A stretch of DNA of 64,000 bases from Arcuatula senhousia (Eukaryota > Mollusca > Bivalvia > Mytilida > Mytilidae): NCBI GenBank assembly GCA_963971305.1, contig OZ020311.1, positions 7,006,001-7,070,000 on the forward strand. Reading direction: 5' to 3'. The notes beneath the pieces are model-generated. The model was not told the origin of the DNA and searched no databases. It saw only the letters and a program-made list of their open reading frames with translations. Both the position numbers and the translations under genes were made by a program. Below are positions 33,002 through 48,874 of the stretch, piece after piece (within the stretch, counting starts at the first letter, position 1; the number at the start of each line of letters is the position of its first letter).

Positions 33002-33958
33002 AAAAAAAAATTATTCCCAGAGAAGGTGATAACATTTTTTGAGTCGGTAGGTTTCACAGTGAGTCAGTCGAAAAAACAGCAAACGAAAAATTTTTTAGGG
33101 ACGGCCTAAAAACAATATGTTCCCTAACTTTGTTTGATGAACATAATTATGTCCAAGAAATGATGACCAGCTTGCTTCAGTCTATGATATCAAGATTTGA
33201 GATTCACTTGCCCGAATCCTGGAGTTAAAGTTTTTGTTCTCCAATACAAAATTCCTCTGAAATTCACATGCCTGAAAGGATTTTTACTGGCCAGGGGCAA
33301 GCAAGCCAGTGCTTATTTTGCAGACTGTTGCTTTTTTCCACAATTACTGAACCATGGAACCATGGGTATAACTAAATGATCAATCCGATATATATATGTT
33401 TATAAACTTTCTTGTCAGATGATACACATTTTATAATTTCGAACTTGTAAGGCTCTTCCTTACCCTGGTGAAGGTAGATCATAGTCTTCAATTACAAGCA
33501 GAATTGTTTATATTCCATTCTTTTAGACAGGGCACCTCTAATGAGTCTCTAATAGATGAATACAAGGGACATGATATCAACAACTTAAACTTGGGCAATA
33601 TCAGAATTATCTTAAGGTTTTATAACATTCATTTAATGAATCACTGATGTATTAAACAACAACTAACAAAATATGTAAAAGATGGAATGACAATAAGAAA
33701 ATGACTTGATGATGAGTAAGTTTTGAGGTTTGTATCACAGAAAAAAAAATCAATGTTTTTAACATAAATGTTTCTTTAAAAGAAACCTAAAAAATTGTGC
33801 CATTTTGATCAATAATCTGAAGTGTTTAGTTAACATAATGTCAGAAAATTAAGCGCAAATCCTTTTGCATGATGGAACAGTTCCAAAATATATTTAAGCA
33901 CTACTAATAAAGTTGTGAATTTAGCCAAGTCCAACACATCAGTGGTTGATTAAGTTTT
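33002..33958. other. HSC70 3' flank / 3' UTR, no other gene seen
   Basis: No exon-like frame is present. On the minus strand an ATTAAA motif (plus 33632-33637) lies about 325 bp past the HSC70 stop and could serve as poly(A) signal; this is inference. Confidence 0.4.
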
Positions 33959-38647
<4,689 letters not shown>

Positions 38648-38770
38648 TTTGCTGCAAACATAAAACAGCAAGATTTATGACATCTGCACAAAAATTTGTT
38701 CATGAATGAAAACAATAGCTTAATATTAACAAGAATTAAAAAAAACAAGGAAATGTGTCAAGATGACACT

Positions 38771-41617
38771 GATGCCCCGCTGGCAAATAAAATAAAACTG
38801 TTATTTTTACCAAATTTGCTAAGTCCAAGGGCCCTAATTAAAGTCAAAATCGGTGGACCAGAACGAAACTCAAACTTGACCTGTAACTCATCATGGTAGA
38901 CTCACATACCAAAAATCTTTTGAATATATGCAAGGATGTGGAAAAAAAGTGCGGAAAACTTTCTTTTTACAAAATTTGCTAAGTTCAAGGGCCGTAATTT
39001 AGGTCAAAATCAGTGGACCGGAACGAAACTCGAACTTGACCTGTAACTCATCATGGTAGACTCACATACCAAAAATCTTTTGAATATATGCAAGGATGTG
39101 GAAAACAAGAGGCTCCCAGGAGCCTGAATCGCTCACCTGACATATGTGCCTGAAGTAAAGGTTATTAGGCAAAATCTATTTAACAATGAAAGGGTCATAA
39201 GATTAATAAGGGGGTCATCTGACAATATGGTGGATCTAAAGGTGCTGATCACTTTTGTTCTCAATCAAAATCTAAAAATCTGTCACCCTTTTTGAGTTAT
39301 TTGCAAAAAAATGCAGTTTAACCTAATGTTCTATTTTTAGCCACAGCGGCCATGTTTTACAACCAATCAAAAATCCCCACAACAGTTCTATACACCTAAT
39401 AATAATAAACAATAATACCAAGTTTGGTTCCATTTGGACTTAGTGTCAGAGGAGTTAACATTTTCAATATAAGGAAGTGCAGTTAAAATGCTCAATTGTG
39501 ACGTTCCAAGGGAAATAAATCCTCAAAGGAAAGGTCCTACAACGTTGACCCTGTTACAAATTTTGTAGATCTTGATGCACGTAACAATATACAATTTAAA
39601 TTTCTCAAATATCTAGTATAGTTTTCAACAGGTGCAAAATTTGCAAAAAATCCACAAAAAGGGCAATAACTCCTACATGGGTTGTTGGATTTTCTTCAAA
39701 ATTTCAGAGCTGGTAGATCTTGAGGTGCTGATCACTTTTGTTCCCAATCAAAATTTTGAAATCTGTCACTGTTTTAGAGTTATTTCCAAAAAACTGCCAT
39801 TTACCCCTATGTTCTATTTTTAGCCACAGCAGCCATGTTTTACGACCAATCAAAAATCCCCACATCAGTTCTATACACCTAATGCTAATAAACAACTATA
39901 CCAAGTTTTGTTCCATTTGGACTTAAAGTGTCAGAGGAGTTAACATTTTCAATATAATGAGGAAATGCTCTTAAAATGCTAAATTTTGACGTTCTAAGGG
40001 CAATAACTCCTAAAAGGAAAGGTCCTATAACGTTGACCCTATTACATATTTTGTAAATCTTGATGTGCTTAACAATATGCAATTTAAATTTCTCAAATAT
40101 CTAGTATAGTTTTCAAGATATTGAGCTAAACAGGTGCAAAATTTGCAAAAAATCCACAAAAAGGGCAATAACTCCTACATGGGTTGTTGGATTTTTCTTC
40201 AAAATTTCAGAGCTGGTAGATCTTGAGGTGCTGATCACTTTTGTTCCCAATCAAAATTTTGAAATCTGTCATCGTTTTAGAGTTATTTGCAAAAAACTGC
40301 CATTTACCTCTATGTTCTATTTTTAGCCACAGCGGCCATGTTTTAGGACCAATCAAAAATCCCCACATCAGTTCTATACACCTAATGCTAATAAACAACT
40401 ATATTAAATTTGGTTCCATTTGGACTTAAAGTGTCAGAGGAGTTAACGTTTTCAATGTAATGAGGAAATGTTGTTAAAATGCTAAATTTTGACGTTCTAA
40501 GGGCAATAACTCCTAAAAGGAAAGGTCCTACAACGTTGACCCTGTTACATGTATTGTAGATCTTGATGTGCTTAACAATATGCAATTTAAATTTCTCAAA
40601 TATCTAGTATAGTTTTCAAGATATTGAGCTAAACAGGTGCAAAATTTGCAAAAAATCCACAAAAAGGGCAATAACTCCTACATGGGTCGTTGGATTTTCT
40701 TCAAAATTTCAGGGTAGGTAGATCTTGAGGTGCTGATCACTTTTACCCTATGCCAGAATTTTGATATCTGTAGCCGTTTTTGAGTTATTTGCAAAAAAGT
40801 GCATTTTACCCCTATGTTCTATTTTTAGCCATGGCGGCCATGTTTTACGACGAATCAAAAATCCCCACATCAGTTCTAAGCACCGAATGCTAATGAACAA
40901 CCATACCAAGTTTGGTTGCAATTGGACTTATGGTGTCAGAGGAGTTAACGTTTTAAAAAGTTTACGGACGACGGACGACGGACGACGGACGGACGACGGA
41001 CGCCAAGTGATGACAATAGCTCACATGACCCTTCGGGTCAGGTGAGCTAAAAAGTGCGGAAAACTTATTTTTACAAAATTTGCTAAGTTCAAGGGCCGTA
41101 ATTTAGGTCAAAATCAGTGGACCGGAGCGAAACTCAAACTTGACCTGTAACTCATCATGGTAGACTCACATACCAAAAATCTTTTGAATATATGCAAGGA
41201 TGTGGAAAAAAAGTGCGGAAAACTTTCTTTTTACAAAATTTGCTAAGTTCAAGGGCCGTTATTTAGGTCAAAATCAGTGGACCGGAACGAAACTCGAACT
41301 TGACCTGTAACTCATCATGGTAGACTCACATACCAAAAATCTTTTGAATATATGGAAGGATGTGGAAAAAAAGTGCGGAAAACTTATTTTTACAAAATTT
41401 GCTAAGTTCAAGGGCCGTAATTTAGGTCAAAATCAGTGGACCGGAACGAAACTCAAACTTGACCTGTAACTCATCATGGTAGACTCACATACCAAAAATC
41501 TTTTGAATATATGCAAGGATGTCGAAAAAAAGTGCGGAAAACTAAAGTGTGACGGACGGACGGACGGACGAACAGACCGAAAAACTATATGCCCCCAACA
41601 AAGTTGGCGGGGCATAA
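38771..41617 (-). mobile_element. Hairpin/tandem-repeat element, family 4 (ATGCCCCGCC), interrupted
   Basis: It is in reverse orientation. The hairpin TATGCCCCCAAC, AAA, GTTGGCGGGGCATA lies at 41588-41616, next to a GACGGACGGACGG patch (41547-41580). Units of about 160-170 bp with AAAAGTGCGGAAAAC and CTGTAACTCATCATGGTAG lie on both sides of a family 1 insertion (39104-41049). The far end is GATGCCCCGCTGGC at 38771. It lies in the inferred 5' UTR intron of HSC70. Confidence 0.8.
39104..41049 (-). mobile_element. Hairpin/tandem-repeat element, family 1, copy d (nested)
   Basis: In reverse orientation it runs from AACAAGAGGCTCCCAGGAGCC and AATCGCTCACCTGA to a (GACGGAC)n patch (40973-41002) and the hairpin AGCTCACATGACCC..GGGTCAGGTGAGCT. 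It splits an A-rich GATGTGGAAAAAAAGTGCGG site of family 4. Internal units here are about 500 bp, each with CAGCGGCCATGTTTTA and AATCAAAAATCCCCACA. Confidence 0.8.
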
Positions 41618-41743
41618 AAATGCAAGATCACTGCTATTGAATCATTAAACAAGCAAAATTTTTTATCATCTTCAACCTTTATAGAAGATGGTTTTTCATT
41701 TTTTTAGCAGGCATGACAAAATAAGATATTGATTCTTTGAATC

Positions 41744-42050
41744 TGAACTACTGAGCTTTTTAAACATAGATAATATGCGAGCGTAGCGAAGCTCACTATT
41801 GTAGAGAGTCTGCCAAATTGCACGAGACTCAAAATACTATGGAAGAAAAATCGTTCTCACTGGAAACATTCGATTTTCGGAAGTTTACGAAAATGTCTGG
41901 GTGTGCTGAAAAATTGTGGGAAATAGTAATACATCGTCCCAAATTATCTCGTCCCAATCATTATTCGAAATTTTCAATGGAATTATCTACGCGAGCTTTT
42001 AAGGCAATGTCTTTCTCATATTATCTATGTTTAAAAAGCTCAGTAGTTCA
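41744..42050. repeat. Fold-back with perfect 32-bp inverted arms
   Basis: 41744-41775 is the exact reverse complement of 42019-42050 (arm starts TGAACTACTGAGCTTTTTAA). The region reads open on the plus strand from 41818 to 42195 (125 codons), but the product is not family-like and the frame crosses the right arm. A small CGCTCCCGAAGGGAGCG hairpin follows at 42152-42168. Confidence 0.8.
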
Positions 42051-42752
42051 CCAGATTTTTTTTCATTTGTTCTCTGAACCGGTCTGGAAGTGGTATCGCA
42101 TAATTCATAAGTTTCTTCAAGCCAACTTTATATTATTACGTAATATAAATACGCTCCCGAAGGGAGCGATAATGGTAGAAATGTCAATATTCTAGTTGTA
42201 CTATGGGCTCAATTTTCCTTCAACGTCCGGTAAACCACGCGCGGTTTCCCGGACTTTCTGCGTCTTTTTGACGCCTTTTTCAGTTTGAAAATTCCTGACG
42301 TCATTAAGCGCACACAGGACCAACAAGAAAAGCAAGAAAAGCTACTTTGTTTTTATTTTCGAATAAGAATTTGTTTCAATTAATTGACCAATAAACATTT
42401 GAAAACTTATTTTAGCTTGGAAAATATTTAAGGATACGTTCAAACTTAGGGAGCGTCACAGGTTTAACCTGCATCATATTATTTTAAAGCATAGTCCTAT
42501 CATTCCCCCCTCCAAAATAAATTATTATAATTATTTTTTTAATGTAAATGATAGGGAATGAAGTTTTCTAACATTCTAAATCCGGTTACTAAATAATTTA
42601 GACAACACGTGGACGAGGCAAAGAGTCTCAATGAGTCAAATTCGGCACATGATCAACTTGCATGGCGACCCTTTCTTGTTTTCCGGATAAAAATATATAA
42701 AAATGTGACTGAAAGCTAATGAAGTAAGAAAAAATAAATCAAGAATACAAAC

Positions 42753-42806
42753 CTTAATTTGGGGCTGTGCTCTTTCTTGTTCTTAAACGCCCTTTGTCCT
42801 TTGTAT
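42753..42806 (-). other. HSC70: Predicted non-coding first exon of HSC70
   Basis: On the minus strand a TATA-like AATAAAAAGA (plus 42828-42837) is followed about 25-30 bp downstream by a short segment ending in AAATTAAG and a donor GTTTGT (plus 42747-42752). HSC70 genes usually have such a non-coding first exon, and the coding exon here is preceded by an acceptor. The transcription start is inferred. Confidence 0.5.
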
Positions 42807-42827
42807 AATTTCGCGTGCTTGCCGCAG

Positions 42828-42902
42828 TCTTTTTATTCGCCGAAAGGAAGTGACGTTATTTAGAAAGTTCTAGATGAACGCTAAGAAAATTAACCAATCA
42901 AA
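42828..42902 (-). promoter_or_regulatory. Predicted HSC70 promoter with heat-shock element
   Basis: Within 75 bp lie a TATA-like box, a CRE-like AACGTCA, a heat-shock element of alternating units around TAGAAAGTTCTAGA (42861-42874), and an inverted CCAAT box (CCAATCA at 42894-42900). Position and order fit an HSC70 promoter reading left. Start-site mapping was not possible. Confidence 0.6.
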
Positions 42903-42969
42903 TGCCAGTGAGTCAATAGCAACCCCTTCTCGAACTTCGTCGTAATCACGCGACCGTTCCCGAAATTGC

Positions 42970-43047
42970 TCCAATCTATCACCAGAGGGAGCGTCTATCA
43001 ACACTGACGTCAGTGTTGATAGACGCTCCCTCTGGTGATAGATTGGA
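42970..43047. repeat. Perfect 78-bp palindrome with a central TGACGTCA
   Basis: The 39-bp arms 42970-43008 and 43009-43047 are exact inverses with no spacer. The centre is the CRE-type octamer TGACGTCA. The 12-bp direct repeat GAAATTGCTCCA flanks or overlaps both edges (42962-42973 and 43046-43057). It lies about 70 bp upstream of the predicted HSC70 promoter. Confidence 0.95.
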
Positions 43048-43249
43048 AATTGCTCCATCGAAAGTGAAAGTAGAAAGTTAAGCCCACCCTTTTGATAAAG
43101 ATCGAGATGAGGATGCACTTAACTATAGTATATGGTACAATATGACATCTGTGCATATTGGTCCATATTACTTAAATTTTTCATATAACTACCATTTTAA
43201 GAATCTTTTAAAGTAAGAAAATTGAAAAAAAAGTTTAGCCCCCCCCCCT

Positions 43250-43835
43250 TTTGATAAAGATACATTCATAAAAATCTTTTAAACTCAGAAAATTGAAAAA
43301 AAAACCCTAAAAGTTAGTTCTATATTATCAGTTTGCATGAACACATTTTAAATCACTTAAAATTTAAATATATGGAATTTAGCTTCATATTCCAATTAAT
43401 AAATCACTATTTTTTATAAAAATAAGTTATATTTGGAAATTTGTTATTTCTTTGAATTTTAATCAATTACATAAGAAATAAAAAGCTCAATAGAGCTTAT
43501 GTTTACTGTTATAAATGTACCAAATTAAAATAAAGTTTTCGTATTCGTATTCGTATTCGTATTCGTATTATAAAAATATGCCAAAAACCCCAATCCGAAG
43601 GAATTTAATGACTGATTACTTGTTCAGTAAACCTTGAACCTGAGACAATAATTATAATTTTCTCAGCTTGAACATTTAAAAATTGTCGTCAAATAATGTC
43701 TTGTGCTCTATTTTATTTTAAAGATTATATTTAACATTGATTTTTTTAAAATTCCTCTTATATAATAAGAAATCAAAGTTATTTTAAAATCTTAGTTTCC
43801 AGGAAAGCAGAGGCCTAGATAATGTACGGCCTGTA
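43250..43835. other. AT-rich intergenic sequence with (CGTATT)n tail
   Basis: No gene is seen. AATAAAGTTTT followed by five CGTATT units (about 43539-43570) looks like the simple-repeat 3' tail of a retroposon. Confidence 0.4.
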
Positions 43836-43942
43836 ATGTTTCACATGTCAGTGCAGGATATAATGTTTCACATGTCAGTGCAGGATATAATGTTTCACAT
43901 GTCAGTGCAGGATATAATGTTTCACATGTCAGTGCAGGATAT
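43835..43942 (+). repeat. 27-bp tandem repeat, four copies
   Basis: Units at 43835, 43862, 43889 and 43916 each start AATGTTTCACATGTCAGTGC. The unit is nine codons long, so the minus frame stays open as repeats of YPALTCETL, but nothing else suggests a protein. Confidence 0.9.
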
Positions 43943-44115
43943 GTACACATTTCTTTGAAAACAAAATTTTCAGTGCATGCAGTTTTCATTCTGCGTAGAA
44001 GTATAGCCTTGCACGATATCCATTTACTGGAGGTCCCTATTTAACTTAATTAGAATTATCATGGAGCTATGATATAGAAGGAGCTACTACAAGAAATTAT
44101 CACCGATTAGTCTTG

Positions 44116-44154
44116 TCATGGAAGTATTAAATTGACAATTTAATACTTCCATGA
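44116..44154. repeat. Near-perfect palindrome, 19-bp arms, 1-base loop
   Basis: The arm TCATGGAAGTATTAAATTG is followed by one A and its exact inverse. Intergenic; no gene adjoins it. Confidence 0.9.
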
Positions 44155-44159
44155 TATTA

Positions 44160-45170
44160 TCAACACCCAGTAAATTTGAAACAGGATGATCTTTATCTCA
44201 ATGTAAGGTATAATTAATGAAACTATAGACGAGCTATAAATAGATTACAAATACAAGACCAGTAAGAAGAAACAGTTTTTAATAAAAAATCACTTTTAAC
44301 CCGAATTGAAACTAAAAATAAATAAAACTGAAAAAAAAGAAGTAGATTATTGTATTGGAAGACCAGGGCCCAGTAAGGCAGTTTCATAAAACAGCTCAAA
44401 GGACACGGTACGGTAAGAGCCATATTTGGCCCCCTATTTTATTAAAAAATAAATCTTAAGTAAATTATTAAAATGCACATTAAAATGGAGTAAGATGGTT
44501 CAAATTTATGAGTATGCTTTCAATTTCCAATAATCTTTTCGGTTTTTTCAACTTTATAGAGACCTAAAACAGAGTAAAATCAACAAACTCGAGAAAAATG
44601 CTGATTTTTAGAGCTTATATTGTTATTTTCAAAGGCCTCCGCCTACATGTACGTGACCCAAAGATTTCCCAAGTGATTTAGACTTTAATTGAAGTCACTT
44701 TTAAAGTTAATATACAAAATGTCTTGGTCAAGAAGGCGGAGACATCTAAAAATTGAAAATATGACCCAAAATTTCCATTTTACGCAAATTTGACAGGATT
44801 CTTACATATAAGGTTTGTTTTGACATCCCATTTTTCACCAATGTCAGATGGTACGCTTAAAAAAATATTAGAACAGGTTTGTTTATTCACTTGAACTTCT
44901 AAATAGCATAAGAAATCTTTTCCAAATTGATTTTGTAATTTTGAATTTTAGAGGGGGGCCAAATATGGGCCTTAGTGTACTTTGTCCTTTTACAATTTCC
45001 TCAACTTAAATTTTCTCTTATAAGAATTACTATACATATTTGAGGAAAACTCAAAGTTAAGATGCTTTATGAAATTCCCAGACCAGAAGACTCTTTGCAA
45101 AGTCTGAGTAAAAAGAAACATATTTTTCCATAAAATCACTTTTATTCCGAATCGACCAAAATAGAAAATA
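44160..45170. other. Intergenic, no gene seen
   Basis: AT-rich with GGGGCCAAATATGG near 44955 and its inverse form near 44428 (TATTTGGCCCCC), suggesting a fold-back or TIR element of about 540 bp that I could not delimit. Confidence 0.35.
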
Positions 45171-45171
45171 A

Positions 45172-45385
45172 AGAGATGTGGAATAAGTGTACGCGACACA
45201 GCCCACAATTAAACGGCAAATTAGAAAAACCACAATGGACAACCGCCAGCAGCCTTCAACGAGGCCATTTGGCACTGCTCGCGGTTCTGCAATTGGCCCG
45301 TGGTCTAAATAAGATGCATATAATTCAAATCCAGCCCTGAAATAGTCACAGAAAGACCCTCTTCTTAAACAAGGAACGTATTGAA
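45172..45385 (+). repeat. Dispersed SINE/MITE-like repeat, fourth copy
   Basis: It has GAGATGTGGAATAAGTGTAC, GCGACACAGCC, AAACCACAATGG, CCGCCAGCAGCC and GCTCGCGGTTCTGCAAT, closely matching 15226-15430. Confidence 0.65.
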
Positions 45386-45499
45386 CGAAAAGTACTCAAA
45401 ACTAAAAAGGCCAAATCCAGCACCGAGGATATCGACCATGTGCATGCAGTAAAAGGAAATGTTATGATCAGTTTTGGTCTTAGCTCTGGATGTTGCTGC

Positions 45500-45700
45500 A
45501 TATTCTTATATAGTATATATATGTCGTGTAGAAGTTGCAACTTTGTACAGATGAATTGTACAAGTTAAGAAAAATATTGATTTCCCTCAACATTATAAGA
45601 ATTAACTTATTATTTGTAGTCGTAAATGACATTTGAATATGAAAGAAAAAATGTATCATGATATTCACAATCAAGTCTGTAAAATACAACAATATTTTAC
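45500..45700. repeat. Short repeat shared with 49828-49920
   Basis: TATATATGTCGTGTAGAAGT and TGCAACTTTGTAC recur almost unchanged at 49828-49862. The second copy lies beside the reverse-transcriptase remnant, so this may be a retroelement end. Confidence 0.45.
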
Positions 45701-45964
45701 TTTGATGTCTTGATTTCCGACTTTAAATGTTTTGTTTGGCACTTCAATTATACTGATTTCTTATACATTTAGGTGAATATTTTTTACAAATGACATGCAG
45801 AATTTCAACAAAAAGTTTACAATCTCATTTGTGCATGTTCTTTTGGATTGCATGTACTCGATGAAAGACAACCATGTCATATTTTGTCTTAAAACTTGTA
45901 CAATTTATCTGTCTGACATGTTGCAACATGTATAATAAGTTGTACTCTTCACAAATGACATTCT

Positions 45965-46152
45965 GTAAACCAAGTTATTTTCGCGAGCGATTTATATTCG
46001 CGGATTTCTCGAAGAGCAGAAATTCGAGAAAATATATCATCGCGAACTAACTTTTTTTCAGAGTAATATTATTATTGTTTACCAAGAATCGCAAATTGCC
46101 CAAGTGACAATGAAACGCGAAATATTTCAGTCGCGAAAATAAATCGGTTTAC
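45965..46152. mobile_element. MITE with TTTTCGCGA-type termini
   Basis: GTAAACCAAGTTATTTTCGC at the left mirrors GCGAAAATAAATCGGTTTAC at the right. The interior has further CGCGAA motifs. Non-coding. Confidence 0.65.
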
Positions 46153-47926
46153 AATATATCAATATAAGAAATCAAACGCACCAAAACACACATGCGGACA
46201 TTTAAATCAGTTTTAACTTCAGTAGAAGACGATCAGCAAGAATACAGACTCAGTTTTTATATTTGTTCTTAAAATGCGTATACATCAACGCATATTTATG
46301 CATTCCTGGATAGATATTTATATATGAAACGATTCAGTTCAAACTTCAAAGCAATATTGAGATTGGAATGGAAGCCAAGATAAGTTTTAAAGAGACATTC
46401 GAATGTCGGGAAGTTCTGCGCAGTATTACTCTGTCATGGCAAAATTATTAATTCAAATTTGGCGTCTATTAGTCCGAAGGAGCAGTTGTCCAAAATCTTT
46501 GAAAACATCTCAAGAAAGGCGGTCCATGAAGAGAGATTAAAAACAAGTATCCTTTGGGCCATAAGACGACCGGGGGTCGCAAGTTACAGCTGGGGGAAAG
46601 AATTGGCTCTGTTCTGGTTTTAGGCAACCACGTTCAATAATCACAGAATGTAAACCTGTGCCCCTGAAATGTCTTAATTATGTTAAAAGTGTACGCTTAC
46701 TTATGTTTTCGTGGGAAAATTGCGTAAGTGTCAACAAGCTAGGTAGGTTTTTAATAATACTTTCTTTTAAATCAACATTGTTCGTATACGATAATTTTTA
46801 GAAACTGTCCATGAATGATAAAAGAAGAAGCCAATTCACCTTTTTGTGCTAGATAATGCATATTAACCCAAATAATCTAGTTTTGTGTGAGACTTGTTGT
46901 ATCCATTTCGAAAAACAACCCGGGCATTTTTACGTTAAAACCTCAACATTGTCGGACCAAACTTTCCCCGCTTGTTCACATTTTCTTAAGATATATTAGT
47001 ATAAATTTTGGACCAGTTAAGTTATTTCGTTTTCGAGAAATTTAAAATAAAAGAAAACAGCATTGTGGACTTTTAAATGTGTCATTAATTGTGCACTGTG
47101 CATCTTAATGTCGTAGTCTTTGTACTCCTTTTAACGTGCAAAACTTTGTTACAGGTGACATAGTTATCGTTTAGTATCATCTAACACTCAAATCGATGTA
47201 CACATGTACTTGCCGTCCACGCATAGAAAGTAGGTTTCTCACCAAAAGATCTAACATTGACTAAGTACACCAGGTGTTATGTTCTTGATAAATAAAATTT
47301 CGCTGAACCAGATAGAACTGACATTGTGAAAATGCAAAATTAATTGTTGTATCAAATGGCATGGGTTATGCACTCTTTGACTTCCATGTCCAAGATGACG
47401 AAATGGCCATGTGCAGGGGGTTGCCAGGTCTATAATACGGAAACCTTAACCACTGACCAAAGTAGGCCGACGTTAAAAATCCATTTGTGAACCCATTGTA
47501 GTGCGCCACATACTCTAATTTTCCCATCCTACCCATCTCTCCCTTTTTACAGTGGTTTTCAAAAATTTACTGATCCTTTTGTTTCTTAATCCACCTTATT
47601 ATATTTTCATATTCATTTTATTCTTATTTTATCATTATCTTTATGTTTATCGCCCTTATATAACCTATATTGTGTTGCTAGGCCGTAAAACAACAACACC
47701 CTCACTTACTTACTGCAGTTATGCCATTTACAAACATCTAAAACAGTAAATGTAGGTGAGCAATATTGTGATACTGTGTTGTTTCTTAGCAAGCGAACAT
47801 TTATATATGCCTGCATCTTTCAAGGAAAAGACTACATCAACGCAAGAAGAAAAGAGAGTAATTTGGATAGGTTATCACCCCCCTGATCTTTAACAACGAA
47901 TTAAACCTTGTATTGATAGATCAAGC
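46153..47926. other. Intergenic, no gene seen
   Basis: No exon set could be assembled. Around 47400-47750 there is SINE-like sequence with GTTGCTAGGCCGTAAAACAA, but its limits are unclear. The open frame 47552-47749 falls inside it and is not family-like. Confidence 0.35.
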
Positions 47927-48397
47927 ATGTCTGCTGCAAGATCATCTTCGTCAAAAATCTCAGTTTCGGACGGTTTACATTTAAAGTTCATTAAGATGTA
48001 TTGCTTTAGAGTCTTTAATAACTTCTTTTTGGGGATCAAACATAGAATGTGCTTAATCTACTATAGTATTGGTAAAAATTGTGATTATTTCTTTACAAGT
48101 AAACAGTACCTGGGAATGAATGTTAATGAGATAATATATCGTATCGTATATCTTTTGAGTTTGTTAACTTCCTGTGACATTTTGTTCCTTATCATCACAA
48201 AAATAATTTATTTAGTCGACAAAAACAATAAATGTCATAGAACCCGATCTTCAATTCAGAAAAACCTAAAACTTCTATCCATACAAACGTCAACAAGAAC
48301 ACAGTCTTATGTTATAAGGCTTACAGTACCACTGCAAAAAGAATACAGTCAACAAAATCACAAAAGTGGTAATTTTTCTATTGAAGAGTTACTATAA
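47927..48397 (+). CDS. Unrecognised open reading frame, 156 codons
   Basis: An ATG frame at 47927-48397 encodes a serine-rich start (MSAARSSSSKISVSDG), a hydrophobic middle stretch around IVYLLSLLTSCDILFLIIT and a polar end. It resembles no family I know, has no recognised promoter and lies among retroelement remnants. It could be chance, a small gene, or an exon. I give no function. Confidence 0.2.
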   Translation: MSAARSSSSKISVSDGLHLKFIKMYCFRVFNNFFLGIKHRMCLIYYSIGKNCDYFFTSKQYLGMNVNEIIYRIVYLLSLLTSCDILFLIITKIIYLVDKNNKCHRTRSSIQKNLKLLSIQTSTRTQSYVIRLTVPLQKEYSQQNHKSGNFSIEELL

Positions 48398-48539
48398 ATC
48401 ATTTCTGCATTTCGAAAATGTTTTTACTAACAATATACGTGTTGAGTGGATGTAAAAGATGCAGTTGCAACCATACAAAGGTCCAAATTCTGTTTTTTTT
48501 TCTAATGTCAATGGTACCATTTTATACTGATATTGCCCT

Positions 48540-48870
48540 TTTCTAAATAGTTTGAAGGTTTTTTATTATCCTTGAACCCCATTTAACGTAAATAAAGGTA
48601 ATAACAAAACTACCGAACTTGAATGATCAATCTCATAGTCCAGAGAAAGTGACAAAAACGAATCAGTCATACCGGAGAACTGGTGGATCGCAATGGTCCT
48701 GACTTGGTACAGGCATTTCAAACGAAATGGTGGGTTAAACCAGGTTTTATGGCGCCAAACCTCCCTCTTCCATTGCGATCTTAGGATCCGGTAATGACCA
48801 TAGAACACAACATAGTTGTGAGACACAATAGGGATATTGAGGTGATCATCTCAGTACAGCAGACCAGTCA
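48540..48870 (-). mobile_element. Retroelement 3' flank downstream of the reverse transcriptase
   Basis: On the minus strand it carries GGTTTGGCGCCATAAAACC, AACCCACCATTTCGTTTG and TGCCTGTACCAAGTCAGGAC. It adjoins the stop of the reverse-transcriptase frame and is less AT-rich than its surroundings, so it is probably part of the same element. Confidence 0.45.
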
Positions 48871-48874
48871 AACA

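Noticed and set aside
39704..41045. Repeated 60-95-codon frames with IKNPHISSIHLMLINN
   Set aside because: They recur with the 500-bp units of a nested family 1 element on both strands and are not independent genes.
47927..48397. A membrane protein gene of known family
   Set aside because: The hydrophobic middle could span a membrane, but I recognise no family and no neighbouring exon; kept only as a low-confidence open frame.
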